Below are positions 5,944 through 13,414 of a stretch of 16,741 nucleotides of DNA, piece after piece. Under the pieces are notes generated by a model. The model saw only the letters and a list, made by a program, of their open reading frames with translations, ran no database searches and was not told the origin of the DNA. How positions within the stretch are numbered: position 1 is the stretch's first letter; every line of letters begins with the position of its first letter. This DNA is from CAZKGE01 sp964541695 (GTDB taxonomy: Bacteria > Bacillota > Clostridia > Christensenellales > CAG-138). Location: assembly GCA_964541695.1 (NCBI GenBank), contig CAZIRB010000045.1:1-16741 (forward strand), given 5' to 3'. The position numbers and the translations under genes are program-made.

Positions 5944-7143
5944 CTATGAAATATGTGTAAATGTTTCCTCCGCCGGGACGATATCGAGCGTTTCCGTGGT
6001 GCGGACGGCCGCCTCGATCATCTCGGAAAAGTCGACGAGCGCTTCGCTCTCCCGGATGCGGGCAAGCGTCGGCTTCGTCACGGGATGCTGCGGCACGAAC
6101 ACCGTGCAGCAGTCCTCAAACGGCTGGATCGACGTCTCGAACGTGCCGATGGCCTTGGCCCTGTTGACGATCTCCTCCTTGTCGAAGCCGATCAGCGGCC
6201 GGAACACCGGCAGCGTCACCGCGTCGCCGGTCACGGTCAGGCTCTCGATCGTCTGGCTCGCGACCTGGCCGATCGCCTCGCCGGTGACGAGCGCCTGGCA
6301 GCCACTTAAGAGCGCGAACCGCTCCGCGATGCGCATCATGAGCCTCCGCATCAGGATCGTCGTTTCGGACGACGGGCATTTCTCGTGTATGGCGAGCTGG
6401 ATATCCGTAAACGGCACGAGGTGCAGCCGGATCGGCCCTGCGTAGCGGGACACGATGCGCACCAAATCCACGACCTTGTCGCGCGCGCGCTCGGACGTGT
6501 ACGGATAGCTGTAAAAATGGACGGCCGAGAGCGAAACGCCGCGCTTGGCGATCATGTACCCCGCCACGGGGCTGTCGATGCCGCCGGAGATGAGCAGCAT
6601 CGCGCGGCCGTTCGTGCCGACCGGCATGCCGCCCGCGCCCGCGATCTCCCGCGTGTACACGAACGCGTTCTCCTGCCGGATCTCGACGCCGACGCGCAGC
6701 TCCGGCGTATGCACGTCCACGGACAGCCCGGGGAACTCCACAAGCAGCCTGTGCCCGAGTTCTGTGCAGATCTCGTCCGAGCGCAGCGGGAACCGCTTGT
6801 CCGCCCGCCGCGCGAACACCTTGAACGTGGCCTTCCGTCCGGGCTCGAGCGTGCCGCGCATCAGCCGGATTGCGGCGCGCTCGACGGCGGTCCAGTCCTT
6901 CTCGCACGAGACGGTCGGGCTGACCGAGTGGATGCCGAACACGCGGGAAAGCCTGTCGGCGGCTTGTCCGAGCGCGTCCTGCGGCAATCCGTATACGAAC
7001 ACGCGGCCCTGCTCGCGTACGACGCGCACCGGCGCGGGGGCGAGCGCGCGCTGAATCTCCTTAACCAACGCGCGCTCGAAGAACGGACGGTTCAGGCCCT
7101 TTAAGTGAATCTCCGCGTAGCGGACGAGCAATACCGGTTCCAT
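5944..7143 (-). CDS. thiI: tRNA 4-thiouridine synthetase ThiI, rhodanese-less form
   Basis: A 399-residue cytoplasmic enzyme that adenylates U8 of tRNA and puts sulfur on it. The N-terminal ferredoxin-like and THUMP domains (about 1-165) bind the tRNA acceptor end. The PP-loop ATP site is SGGIDSP (186-192), followed by the pyrophosphatase-type catalytic domain with TGEAIGQVASQT (288-298) and EDCC (343-346), which lies where ThiI proteins keep a conserved catalytic cysteine. It ends at residue 399 without the rhodanese domain found in the longer E. coli enzyme, as in Firmicutes such as Bacillus, where a partner cysteine desulfurase (NifZ) supplies sulfur directly. That partner is encoded 9 bp upstream. 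AGGAGG precedes the ATG by about 11 nt. A thiamine thiazole role is less likely for this short form. Confidence 0.96.
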   Translation of the reverse strand: MEPVLLVRYAEIHLKGLNRPFFERALVKEIQRALAPAPVRVVREQGRVFVYGLPQDALGQAADRLSRVFGIHSVSPTVSCEKDWTAVERAAIRLMRGTLEPGRKATFKVFARRADKRFPLRSDEICTELGHRLLVEFPGLSVDVHTPELRVGVEIRQENAFVYTREIAGAGGMPVGTNGRAMLLISGGIDSPVAGYMIAKRGVSLSAVHFYSYPYTSERARDKVVDLVRIVSRYAGPIRLHLVPFTDIQLAIHEKCPSSETTILMRRLMMRIAERFALLSGCQALVTGEAIGQVASQTIESLTVTGDAVTLPVFRPLIGFDKEEIVNRAKAIGTFETSIQPFEDCCTVFVPQHPVTKPTLARIRESEALVDFSEMIEAAVRTTETLDIVPAEETFTHIS

Positions 7144-7152
7144 TTTAAAAAC

Positions 7153-8301
7153 CTACCTCCTCTGGTAACGCCGCAGCTGTTGCACGTGCTCGGTAATCGC
7201 GGCCGCGGCTTCGTCCATCTCGGACAGCGTGTTCATCGGGCAGAACGAGAAGCGGACGGCGCTCTCCTGCCGCCCCGCGGAAGCGCCGAGGCTGGCAAGC
7301 ACACGGCTCTTGCCCTTTTTCTTGGCCGAGCAGGCCGAGCCGGTGGAGACGTAGATGCCGGCCTGCTCGAGAGAATGCAGCAGAACTTCGCCGCGCACGC
7401 CCAGAAACGACAGGTTTAGTATGTGCGGCGCGCCGACGGCGGGCGCGGGGCCGTTGACGACCACGTCCGGCAGCGTGTGCGTCAGGTTTTCGCAGAGCCG
7501 CAGCTTGCACGCGCGCATGGTCTGCACGAACTCCGCCTGGTTCTTTTGATAGATCACGAGCGCCGTCTCCATGCCGAGTATGCCGGGCGCGTTGAGCGTG
7601 CCGGAGCGGAAACCGCGCTCCTGTCCGCCGCCGATCTGCGTGCCGGAAAACTTCAGCCCCCTGCGGATGTAGAGCGCGCCGACGCCCTTGGGCGCGTGGA
7701 ACTTGTGGCCGCTGATCGAGTACAGGTCGCAGGGCAGCGGCGCGAACGGCTGCTTGCAGAACGCCTGCACGCCGTCGACGTGGAACGCCGCCTGCGGCGC
7801 GAGTCTGCGGATGCGCGCGTACGCTTCGAAGATGTTCGTCACGGCGCCGGTCTCGTTGTTGACGTGCATGAGCGAGACGAACGACGTGTTCGGCGTCAGC
7901 GTCGCCGACAGCGCGTCCATGTCGACCGCGCCGGTCTTATCCGTGGCCAGGTAGACGACCTCCGCGGCGCCCTGTTCCTCGAGCAGGCGGCACGCCTCGT
8001 ACACGGACGCGTGTTCGGCCGTCGAGGTCACGATGCGCTTTTTGCCGCGGCCGACGGGCGGCGAGCCGAAGACCGACATATTGTTCGACTCCGTGCCGCC
8101 GGAGGTGAATACGACGTCGCCGTCCGGGTGCCCGAATAGCATCGCAAAATGCGCGCGCGACTCGTTGATGCGCCGCTCGAGCGCGACCGCGGGCGCGTAT
8201 GCGCTCGAGGGATTGAAATATGTTTCGCGCATGCACGAAAGCGCGGCCCGTGCCGCCTCGTCGAACGCGCGCGTTGTGGCGCTGTTATCGAGATATATCA
8301 T
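7153..8301 (-). CDS. NifS/IscS-type cysteine desulfurase (NifZ-like partner of ThiI)
   Basis: 382 residues. The start MIYLDNSATT at 8301 is the usual N-terminus of the class, with GGAG 8 nt upstream; an open frame extends 20 codons further but without homology features. PLP-binding lysine K200 lies in SGHK (197-200); TSGGTESNN (66-74) binds PLP phosphate; H97 in AEHASV stacks on PLP; GGGQERGFRSGT (224-235) is conserved. The catalytic cysteine C324 is in GSACSAKKK on a short loop, as in group II NifS-like proteins with basic residues after it. It turns cysteine into alanine and an enzyme persulfide. Spacing of 9 bp to thiI indicates an operon in which it feeds sulfur to ThiI, as B. subtilis NifZ does. 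Confidence 0.95.
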   Translation of the reverse strand: MIYLDNSATTRAFDEAARAALSCMRETYFNPSSAYAPAVALERRINESRAHFAMLFGHPDGDVVFTSGGTESNNMSVFGSPPVGRGKKRIVTSTAEHASVYEACRLLEEQGAAEVVYLATDKTGAVDMDALSATLTPNTSFVSLMHVNNETGAVTNIFEAYARIRRLAPQAAFHVDGVQAFCKQPFAPLPCDLYSISGHKFHAPKGVGALYIRRGLKFSGTQIGGGQERGFRSGTLNAPGILGMETALVIYQKNQAEFVQTMRACKLRLCENLTHTLPDVVVNGPAPAVGAPHILNLSFLGVRGEVLLHSLEQAGIYVSTGSACSAKKKGKSRVLASLGASAGRQESAVRFSFCPMNTLSEMDEAAAAITEHVQQLRRYQRR

Positions 8302-8319
8302 CCATGTCACTCCAACTTT

Positions 8320-8358
8320 CCGTTTACTGCCACAGTATGCTGCGGCAGCCAAAAACGG
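8320..8358 (-). other. Structured leader hairpin upstream of the cysteine desulfurase
   Basis: In the nifS-type leader CTGCCGCAG (8348-8340) pairs with CTGTGGCAG (8335-8327) around a 4-nt loop, and outer arms CCGTTT (8358-8353) / AAACGG (8325-8320) extend it. It ends 18 nt before the start codon and leaves the ribosome site outside the stem. No T-run follows, so it is not a terminator. Role unknown. Confidence 0.4.
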
Positions 8359-8417
8359 CATTGCAAACGGGGGAATTTACCGCGGACATAGCGGCTGCGG
8401 GGAACGCCGCGCACTCC

Positions 8418-8446
8418 AGTATAGCACACTTTTTTGTGTGCAAAAA
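8418..8446 (-). promoter_or_regulatory. Possible promoter of the desulfurase-thiI operon with a dyad in the spacer
   Basis: On the minus strand TATACT (8423-8418) is 17 bp from TTTTTG (8446-8441), a poor -35. The spacer is filled by a perfect dyad GCACAC-T6-GTGTGC (8424-8441). The start point would be about 8411, giving a leader of about 110 nt. Confidence 0.4.
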
Positions 8447-8471
8447 GAACGGAAAAGTTCACGAAATGTTC

Positions 8472-8501
8472 TTTATACCCATACCGGTTAGGCGGTATAA
8501 T
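8472..8501 (+). promoter_or_regulatory. Promoter of the zinc-ribbon protein operon
   Basis: A perfect -10 TATAAT (8496-8501) has TTTATA (8472-8477) 18 bp upstream. The start codon at 8557 lies about 50 nt past the start point. Inverted arms AAGAAC and GTTCTT (8446-8451 and 8468-8473) flank the upstream side. Confidence 0.55.
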
Positions 8502-8556
8502 GAAATCGGCTTATGTCGCCCCCGGGGCGGCAATCATTTTCAAAGGAGTACGAACT

Positions 8557-10665
8557 ATGGTCTGCAGAGAATGTGGTGCATACAACGCAGAGCACCTGTC
8601 TCATTGCCGGGTCTGCGCCGCGAAGCTGCGCGACGACCCCGATCCGTCCGAAAAAAAGCCAAAGGAGAGCAAGGATTCCGCGGACGCGGGCAAGCCCTCG
8701 CGCGAATTCGTGCAGGCGCCGAGCTGGCCGAGCCGCCCGTATGCGGGCGCGCCCGAGCGGCCCGCCTACACGCCGCCGAAGAAGGACGCCGACGCCGACG
8801 AGATCTTTGACGATGAATATGACACCGACTGGGAGGACGACATTCCCACCCCGCCGAAGGCCGCCGCGCCCGAACCCGTCCGCGCGGCCGTCTCGCCCGC
8901 GCCTGCCGTAAAGAGCGCGGCAAAGCCCGTTCCATCCGGCCGCGTCTGCTCCGTCTGCGGAAAGCCGATGCTGCCGGACGCGCCGTTCTGCGCGTACTGC
9001 GGCTCCCACGAGGGGCTGCCCGGCGCGGAGGGACAGGCGCCCTTGTCGAACACCGGGCGCAGGCCCGCCCCCGCGCAGCCGGTCAAGGCGCGCAAGGCCG
9101 CGGCCGACGAGTTTGACGACGATTTTGACGACGAGGACGAAAAGCCCGCAAAGAAGGGCGCAAAGGTCCGCAAGCAGGACCTCGACCGCGACGATTTTAA
9201 CGACGACGACGACGACGAGGACGACGACGACGAGTATTACGACGAAGACGAGGACGACGACATGCCGCGTAAGCGCGGCAAGGGCACCGCGGCGCTGTTC
9301 TGGGTGCTGATCCTCCTGCTCGTCGCGCTCATCGGCGTGTTCGGCGCGTACATTGTCAAGAAGAACTTCGGCGGCGACGTAAACAACCTCATCGCCGCCG
9401 TGATGGGCACGCAGCAGTCCGGAACCGCCGGCCAGGGCGACGCCGCGACCGGCGATCCCGCGGGCGTGGCCGACGACGATTCCAAGATGTTCACCGCGGA
9501 GATCGGCACGGACGTCGATGCTGCGACCGGCACGGACCTGTACGTGATCGACGTGTACGCGCCCACGGGCAGCACCGTCAAGATCAAGACCACGACCGAG
9601 CTGGTCGACAACGGCGAGACGACGATCCCGACCAACAACCACGTGATCCTCACCATCCCGCAGTCGGCGTTCCTGCCGAACGAGCCGCTTTCGAGCGAGA
9701 CGATCACGATCAAGCCGGAGATTACCGTCGTTACGCTGGAGGGCGAGACCCGTGCCATCGACGTGCCCGAGGTGACCAAGCAGGCCGAGGTGCTGTCGAT
9801 CACGATCGAGTCGCCCGCGACCGAGACCGTGGCCAACACCTATACGAACGACGCCATCCCGATCGTGGGCACGGTCGCGGACCATACGGTCAGCGTGTTC
9901 GTCAACGGCGAGCAGGTCACCGTGTACGAGGGCGGCCAGTTCCAGGCCTCCTATCAGCCGACGGGCGGCGAGACGGCCGAGACCATCACGATCGAGGCCA
10001 AGAAGAACAACTGCGTGACGGCGACAAAGACAATCACCGTCGAGCCGTACGTGATGCAGAACGCGTCGCTGACGGTGAGCAACGACGTCTCCGTCAAAAC
10101 TTACGGCCTGCGCGCCAAGGACGGCAAGGTCACCGTGACCGGCACGACCGTGCCGGGCGCCAAGGTGACCGGCACCTGCGCCAACGCGAAGGTGACGTTC
10201 GGCGAGTCCACCGTGTCCAGCACGGGCGAGTATCAGCTGCCCGTAACGGTCGGCACGGGCGGCGCGTTTGAGATTACCCTGACGGCCTCCGCGGAGGGCT
10301 ACGTCGACGCGACCGTCACGGCGATGGTCGAGCGGCTGCCGAACGACGACTCGAGCAAGTATAAGAAAGCGTGCACGACGCTCAAGGCCGAACAGCACGC
10401 CAAGATCGTCGCGGGCAGCACGACAAGCGGCGACTTCGTGTTCACCGGCACGATTACGGAGATCACGGGCACCGAGCCGTACGAGATCGTCAAGATGAAG
10501 CTCTCGACGGGCGAGGAGATCATGGTCACCAACCGCAGCGCGAAGAACCGCTTCGGCAGCGACGACCTCAATAAGAAGAAGACCGTCGCGGGCTCGCTCG
10601 TCGGGCTGTACAGCGACACGAAGCTGCCGTATCTGTGGGTCTGGTACGTCTGGAACGCCAACTGA
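8557..10665 (+). CDS. Double zinc-ribbon, acidic, single-TM protein with beta-rich ectodomain
   Basis: 702 residues. The ATG at 8557 follows AAAGGAG by 9 nt and starts straight into a zinc ribbon. Order of parts: zinc ribbon 1 with C3, C6, C17, C20; a charged proline-rich linker; zinc ribbon 2 with C131, C134, C145, C148 (VCSVCGKPM and FCAYCG); a very acidic stretch (184-236) with long aspartate runs; a basic patch PRKRGKG; one membrane segment (about 245-266); then about 435 exported residues. The exported part is rich in threonine, valine and glycine and looks like several Ig-like or Big-type beta domains, with a different C-terminal module ending WVWYVWNAN. The basic patch before the TM predicts a cytoplasmic zinc-ribbon end. 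Function unknown; it might link a cytoplasmic partner to the cell surface. Last base overlaps the next start codon. Confidence 0.85.
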   Translation: MVCRECGAYNAEHLSHCRVCAAKLRDDPDPSEKKPKESKDSADAGKPSREFVQAPSWPSRPYAGAPERPAYTPPKKDADADEIFDDEYDTDWEDDIPTPPKAAAPEPVRAAVSPAPAVKSAAKPVPSGRVCSVCGKPMLPDAPFCAYCGSHEGLPGAEGQAPLSNTGRRPAPAQPVKARKAAADEFDDDFDDEDEKPAKKGAKVRKQDLDRDDFNDDDDDEDDDDEYYDEDEDDDMPRKRGKGTAALFWVLILLLVALIGVFGAYIVKKNFGGDVNNLIAAVMGTQQSGTAGQGDAATGDPAGVADDDSKMFTAEIGTDVDAATGTDLYVIDVYAPTGSTVKIKTTTELVDNGETTIPTNNHVILTIPQSAFLPNEPLSSETITIKPEITVVTLEGETRAIDVPEVTKQAEVLSITIESPATETVANTYTNDAIPIVGTVADHTVSVFVNGEQVTVYEGGQFQASYQPTGGETAETITIEAKKNNCVTATKTITVEPYVMQNASLTVSNDVSVKTYGLRAKDGKVTVTGTTVPGAKVTGTCANAKVTFGESTVSSTGEYQLPVTVGTGGAFEITLTASAEGYVDATVTAMVERLPNDDSSKYKKACTTLKAEQHAKIVAGSTTSGDFVFTGTITEITGTEPYEIVKMKLSTGEEIMVTNRSAKNRFGSDDLNKKKTVAGSLVGLYSDTKLPYLWVWYVWNAN

Positions 10666-10949
10666 TGAAGGTCTGGGCGAAGATCGTCACACAACAGAAG
10701 ATCAAAAAGGACGTCGTGCGGGAGTTTTCTCCCGCACGACCTTCTGATGCCGGCGGCTGGCACGAGGTGCTCGTGGAATTGGTGCGGCCGCTGGACCTTG
10801 CGTGTCCCGTGATATTGGGTAAGCACGTGCAGGAGCTGGCAAGGTTCGGGCGCACGTCGTTTCTGCCCTCCGATTTTTTGGAGAGCGTCGCGTTCGACCG
10901 GTTCGAGCTCGAGATATTTCCCGAGAAAAAGAAGCCTTCGCAGGAATAG
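10665..10949 (+). CDS. Unknown 94-residue cytoplasmic protein, coupled to the zinc-ribbon gene
   Basis: The ATG shares its first base with the TGA of the upstream gene (TGATG), with no good ribosome site, so translation most likely re-initiates. The protein begins MKVWAKIVTQQKIKKDVV and ends with FGRTSFLPSDFLESVAFDRF, a pattern I associate with an uncharacterised small protein of Clostridia, though I cannot name a family. No membrane segment or metal site. The coding DNA contains a perfect 12-bp hairpin 48 nt after the start (10713-10740). Function unknown. Confidence 0.75.
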   Translation: MKVWAKIVTQQKIKKDVVREFSPARPSDAGGWHEVLVELVRPLDLACPVILGKHVQELARFGRTSFLPSDFLESVAFDRFELEIFPEKKKPSQE

Positions 10950-10993
10950 ATTCCCTCTCCTTCGCGCAACCTAAGCGCAAAAGGAGGAAGCAC

Positions 10994-11206
10994 ATGGATA
11001 TTCTTGCGTTGATTTTGATGATCGTCGGCGCGGTGAACTGGGGTCTGATCGGCGTGTTCAAGTTCGATATTGTGGCGGCGATCTTCGGAGGGACCTACAC
11101 CGTCGTTTCACGCATCGTGTACGCGCTCGTCGGCATCGCCGGCATCTGGGGCATCACGATGCTGCTCAAGCGCGGCGACCATCCCGCTGAAAAGGAGCCC
11201 GACTGA
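10994..11206 (+). CDS. DUF378 family small membrane protein
   Basis: 70 residues with AAAGGAGG 7 nt before the ATG. Two hydrophobic segments (about 4-22 and 36-58) and the typical N-terminal pattern LILMIVGAVNWGLIGVFKFD are those of the DUF378 (YuzA-like) family, whose function is unknown. The C-terminus KRGDHPAEKEPD is short and charged. It is the last gene of the operon that starts at 8557, 44 bp after the 94-residue gene, and is followed by a strong terminator. Confidence 0.92.
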   Translation: MDILALILMIVGAVNWGLIGVFKFDIVAAIFGGTYTVVSRIVYALVGIAGIWGITMLLKRGDHPAEKEPD

Positions 11207-11236
11207 GCGCATAGGAATTCCGGCGCTTAGCCACGC

Positions 11237-11273
11237 GGGCCGCGGACAGACTGCTTGTCCGCGGCCCTTTTTT
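11237..11273 (+). terminator. Strong intrinsic terminator after the DUF378 gene
   Basis: A perfect 12-bp stem GGGCCGCGGACA (11237-11248) / TGTCCGCGGCCC (11256-11267) with a 7-nt loop is followed directly by six T (11268-11273). Confidence 0.95.
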
Positions 11274-11283
11274 ATTGTACAAT
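11255..11283 (+). promoter_or_regulatory. Promoter overlapping the preceding terminator
   Basis: TTGTCC (11255-11260) and TACAAT (11278-11283) are 17 bp apart. The -35 lies in the right arm of the terminator and the spacer holds its T-run. The start point would be near 11290, giving a 20-nt leader with the ribosome site of the flavin reductase-like gene. Confidence 0.5.
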
Positions 11284-11309
11284 TGGAAAAAAAGCATGGA
11301 GGGCAGACG

Positions 11310-11816
11310 ATGAGCGATTCTTTTGAGTTTTTGGCCGCGGAGGCGATGGAGCAGATTCACGCCGGCGCGTTTTTGATGACGGACCCGGGGCCCAACCCCA
11401 TGACGATCGGCTGGGGGCAGTTCGGCGTGGTCTGGGGCAGGCAGATCTGCACGGTGTTCGTCCGGCAGAGCCGGCATTCGCACAAGCTGATCGAGGCGGG
11501 CGACAAGTTCACCGTCAGCGTGCCCAAGCGCGGCGAGATGAAGGAGCAGCTCGCGTTCTGCGGCAGCAAGTCCGCCCGCGATGTCGACAAGCTCGGGGCG
11601 CTGGGCCTGAAAACGCTGCCCTCGCGCACGGGCGCGCCCGCGCCGCTTGCGGACTGCGCGATCCATTTCGAGTGCCGCATCGTGTTCAAGGCCGAGAGCG
11701 ACCTGGCTAACCTCGACCAGCCGCTGCTCGACCGCTTCTACAAGGGACTGCCGAACGCGTCGGGCGATCCGCACACGATCTACTTCGGCGAGGTGATCGC
11801 GGCCTATCGCACATGA
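11310..11816 (+). CDS. Flavin reductase-like (split beta-barrel) FMN-binding protein
   Basis: 168 residues. The ATG at 11310 has GGAGGG 6 nt upstream. The sequence fits the flavin reductase-like domain: an N-terminal strand with AGAFLMT, then NPMTIGWGQFGVVWGRQICTVFVRQSRHSHKLI, where the TIGW and R-S-H-K residues form the FMN pocket, and FTVSVPKRGEMKEQLAFCGSKSARDVDK in the second half. C-terminal DPHTIYFGEVI is typical for the family (residues that close the barrel). It is probably a cytoplasmic homodimer that binds FMN; the physiological acceptor is not known. It is separated from the operon upstream by a strong terminator and appears to have its own promoter. Confidence 0.9.
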   Translation: MSDSFEFLAAEAMEQIHAGAFLMTDPGPNPMTIGWGQFGVVWGRQICTVFVRQSRHSHKLIEAGDKFTVSVPKRGEMKEQLAFCGSKSARDVDKLGALGLKTLPSRTGAPAPLADCAIHFECRIVFKAESDLANLDQPLLDRFYKGLPNASGDPHTIYFGEVIAAYRT

Positions 11817-11845
11817 GTCGGAGCGGGGACGCGGGGATTTTGGGT

Positions 11846-12011
11846 TTTGCAAGGGCGTTGCCCCTGCAAAGGGACGTTGGGGGCTCCGCCCCCAATCCCC
11901 CGCCAAAGGGGAAACCCCCTTTGGAAACCCAATGAAAAAATCGCTGAACAATTTGGGTTTCCAAAGGGCCCTCGGCCCTTTGGCGGGAGTATGGGGGCGG
12001 AGCCTCCATAC
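11846..12011. repeat. Palindromic hairpin-array repeat, copy II
   Basis: Five successive hairpins, each with a 3-nt loop: TTTGCAAGGGC/GCCCCTGCAAA (11846-11870, one mismatch), TTGGGGGC/GCCCCCAA with loop TCC (11877-11895), CCAAAGGGG/CCCCTTTGG-type (11903-11924), CCAAAGGGCC/GGCCCTTTGG with loop CTC (11961-11983), GTATGGGGGC/GCCTCCATAC with loop GGA (11989-12011). The last two with their flanks are an inverted copy of the two before, so the array is itself an imperfect large palindrome centred near 11938. Same family as 1-171. With the terminator and hairpin that follow, it fills the gap 11817-12172; I see no gene there. Confidence 0.8.
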
Positions 12012-12032
12012 GCAAAATCCATTCCAAATGCC

Positions 12033-12066
12033 CGGAGGCCGCGCATCGCGCGGCCTCCGTTTTTTT
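12033..12066 (+). terminator. Strong intrinsic terminator
   Basis: A perfect 12-bp stem CGGAGGCCGCGC (12033-12044) / GCGCGGCCTCCG (12048-12059) with loop ATC is followed by seven T. It would end transcripts of the flavin reductase-like gene after they have passed through the whole hairpin array. Confidence 0.92.
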
Positions 12067-12091
12067 GTTCTGTTTTATCCCCATAGACGGT

Positions 12092-12124
12092 GCAATGCCG
12101 CCCGGGGGGGATGGGCGGCATTGC
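12092..12124 (-). other. Stable hairpin downstream of htrA
   Basis: A perfect 12-bp inverted repeat, GCAATGCCGCCC (12092-12103) / GGGCGGCATTGC (12113-12124), with a 9-nt G-rich loop, lies 48 bp past the htrA stop on the minus strand. No T-run follows on either strand, so it may be a 3' end stabiliser or a Rho-assisted stop rather than a simple terminator. Confidence 0.5.
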
Positions 12125-12172
12125 GGTTCAGGATGGTTGGGGTCTATGTCATCGCCAAATCGGCGGGATGAC

Positions 12173-13414
12173 CTATTCTTTTGTATACTCCCCGAACGTT
12201 ATGGGTACGTCGGCGGTTTCCCCGTTCCTTTGTATCGTTATTGTTGCCGTATCGCCCGCGTTATATGCGCCGATCAGCGACGAAAGTACCGAATTGGAAG
12301 AAATTTCTTTTCCGTCGACGGCCAGGAGCAGATCGCCGACCAGTATGCCGGCCTGCGCGGCCGCGCTGCCCGCGATAACCTGCGACACCTGCACGCAGTT
12401 CTCGCTGCCTCCGAAGTATCCGCCAAATCCGAAGCTCTGCTGCATGGTCACGTTCTGCGTGTAGACGCCGAGGTAGGCGCGGCCGCGCACGTAGCCGAGG
12501 TCCATCAGGTCGGAGATGATCTCCTTGACGCTGTTGACGGGAATGGCGAATCCGAGGCCCTCGGTGTTCTCGCTGCTGGCCTTGGCGTTGACGAGGCCGA
12601 TGAGCGCGCCGGAGGCGTTGAACAGGCCGCCGCCTGAGTTGCCGGGACTGATGGCGGCGTCGGTCTGCAAGAGCGTCATGGTGTTCGACTCGACGGCCAC
12701 CTCGCGGTTGAGCGCGCTGATGATGCCGCTCGTCGACGTGCCGCGCAGCTCGCCGAGCGGGTTACCGATGGCGATCACGTCCTCGCCGACGGTCACCATA
12801 TCGGAGTCGCCGAGCGTAGCGGGCCGGAGGCCCGCGGAGTCGATCTTGATCAAAGCCAGATCGTTTCGCACGTCGCTGCCGACGACCGTGGCGCTGTGTT
12901 TCGAGTCGTCGTTTAGGACCACCTCGACCGAGCTTGCGCCGTCGACGACGTGCAGGCAGGTCGCGATATAGCCGTCCTCGGACACGATCACGCCGGAGCC
13001 GGAACCGGCGGCGTTGTACGTCTGCGGGCCGAAGAAGCCGTAGCTTGTGACGGGGAACACCGCGTCGATGCCGACGACGCTCGGCGCGGCCAGCTCGATG
13101 ACCTGCGCCTTCGACAGGGCGCCGGATGTTACGAGCGCGGGCGGCGTGTCCGTGACGGAGGCGTTGGATATGCCGGCCTCGCCGCCGACGCCCGCCGTTG
13201 CAGGCGCGCCCTCGACGACGGCCGCCGGCGCGCTCATTTTGGCAAACGATTGCGCCGCGATGTACCCGCCCGCCGTGCCGCCGAGAAGCGCGGAGGCGAG
13301 CATGGCGATCACGAGCGTCGCGACGCCGACGCCGCGCTTTTTTTTGCGGCCGCCTGAAGCGTATTGCGGGTAATTGCCCGACGGATAGCGTTCCATAAAG
13401 TCCTGATAATCCAT
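12173..13414 (-). CDS. htrA: HtrA/DegP-type trypsin-like serine protease with PDZ domain
   Basis: 413 residues. The start MDYQDFMERY at 13414 follows a GAGGGAG ribosome site; the frame stays open 91 codons further but that part has no family features. A basic patch GGRKKKRG and a membrane anchor (about 29-52) place the protease outside the membrane. After a 50-residue linker comes the protease domain with the full triad: H155 in CLHVVDG, D185 in NDLALIKID, S260 in GNSGGG. A single PDZ domain follows (about 314-408; AYLGV, then AAQAGILVGDLLLAVDG). It degrades misfolded envelope proteins; in Bacillus such genes answer to CssRS, but no matching site is seen here. C153 two residues before the histidine is an unusual residue. 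Divergent from the ytxC-like gene. Confidence 0.95.
   Translation of the reverse strand: MDYQDFMERYPSGNYPQYASGGRKKKRGVGVATLVIAMLASALLGGTAGGYIAAQSFAKMSAPAAVVEGAPATAGVGGEAGISNASVTDTPPALVTSGALSKAQVIELAAPSVVGIDAVFPVTSYGFFGPQTYNAAGSGSGVIVSEDGYIATCLHVVDGASSVEVVLNDDSKHSATVVGSDVRNDLALIKIDSAGLRPATLGDSDMVTVGEDVIAIGNPLGELRGTSTSGIISALNREVAVESNTMTLLQTDAAISPGNSGGGLFNASGALIGLVNAKASSENTEGLGFAIPVNSVKEIISDLMDLGYVRGRAYLGVYTQNVTMQQSFGFGGYFGGSENCVQVSQVIAGSAAAQAGILVGDLLLAVDGKEISSNSVLSSLIGAYNAGDTATITIQRNGETADVPITFGEYTKE

Noticed and set aside
8488..10398. A 636-codon open frame on the minus strand
   Set aside because: Antisense to the zinc-ribbon protein; composition is low-complexity H, R, V and G from the complement of acidic codons.
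11274..11283. ATTGTACAAT palindrome as an operator
   Set aside because: It is explained well enough by overlap with the -10 box TACAAT and is only 10 bp; kept as part of the promoter.
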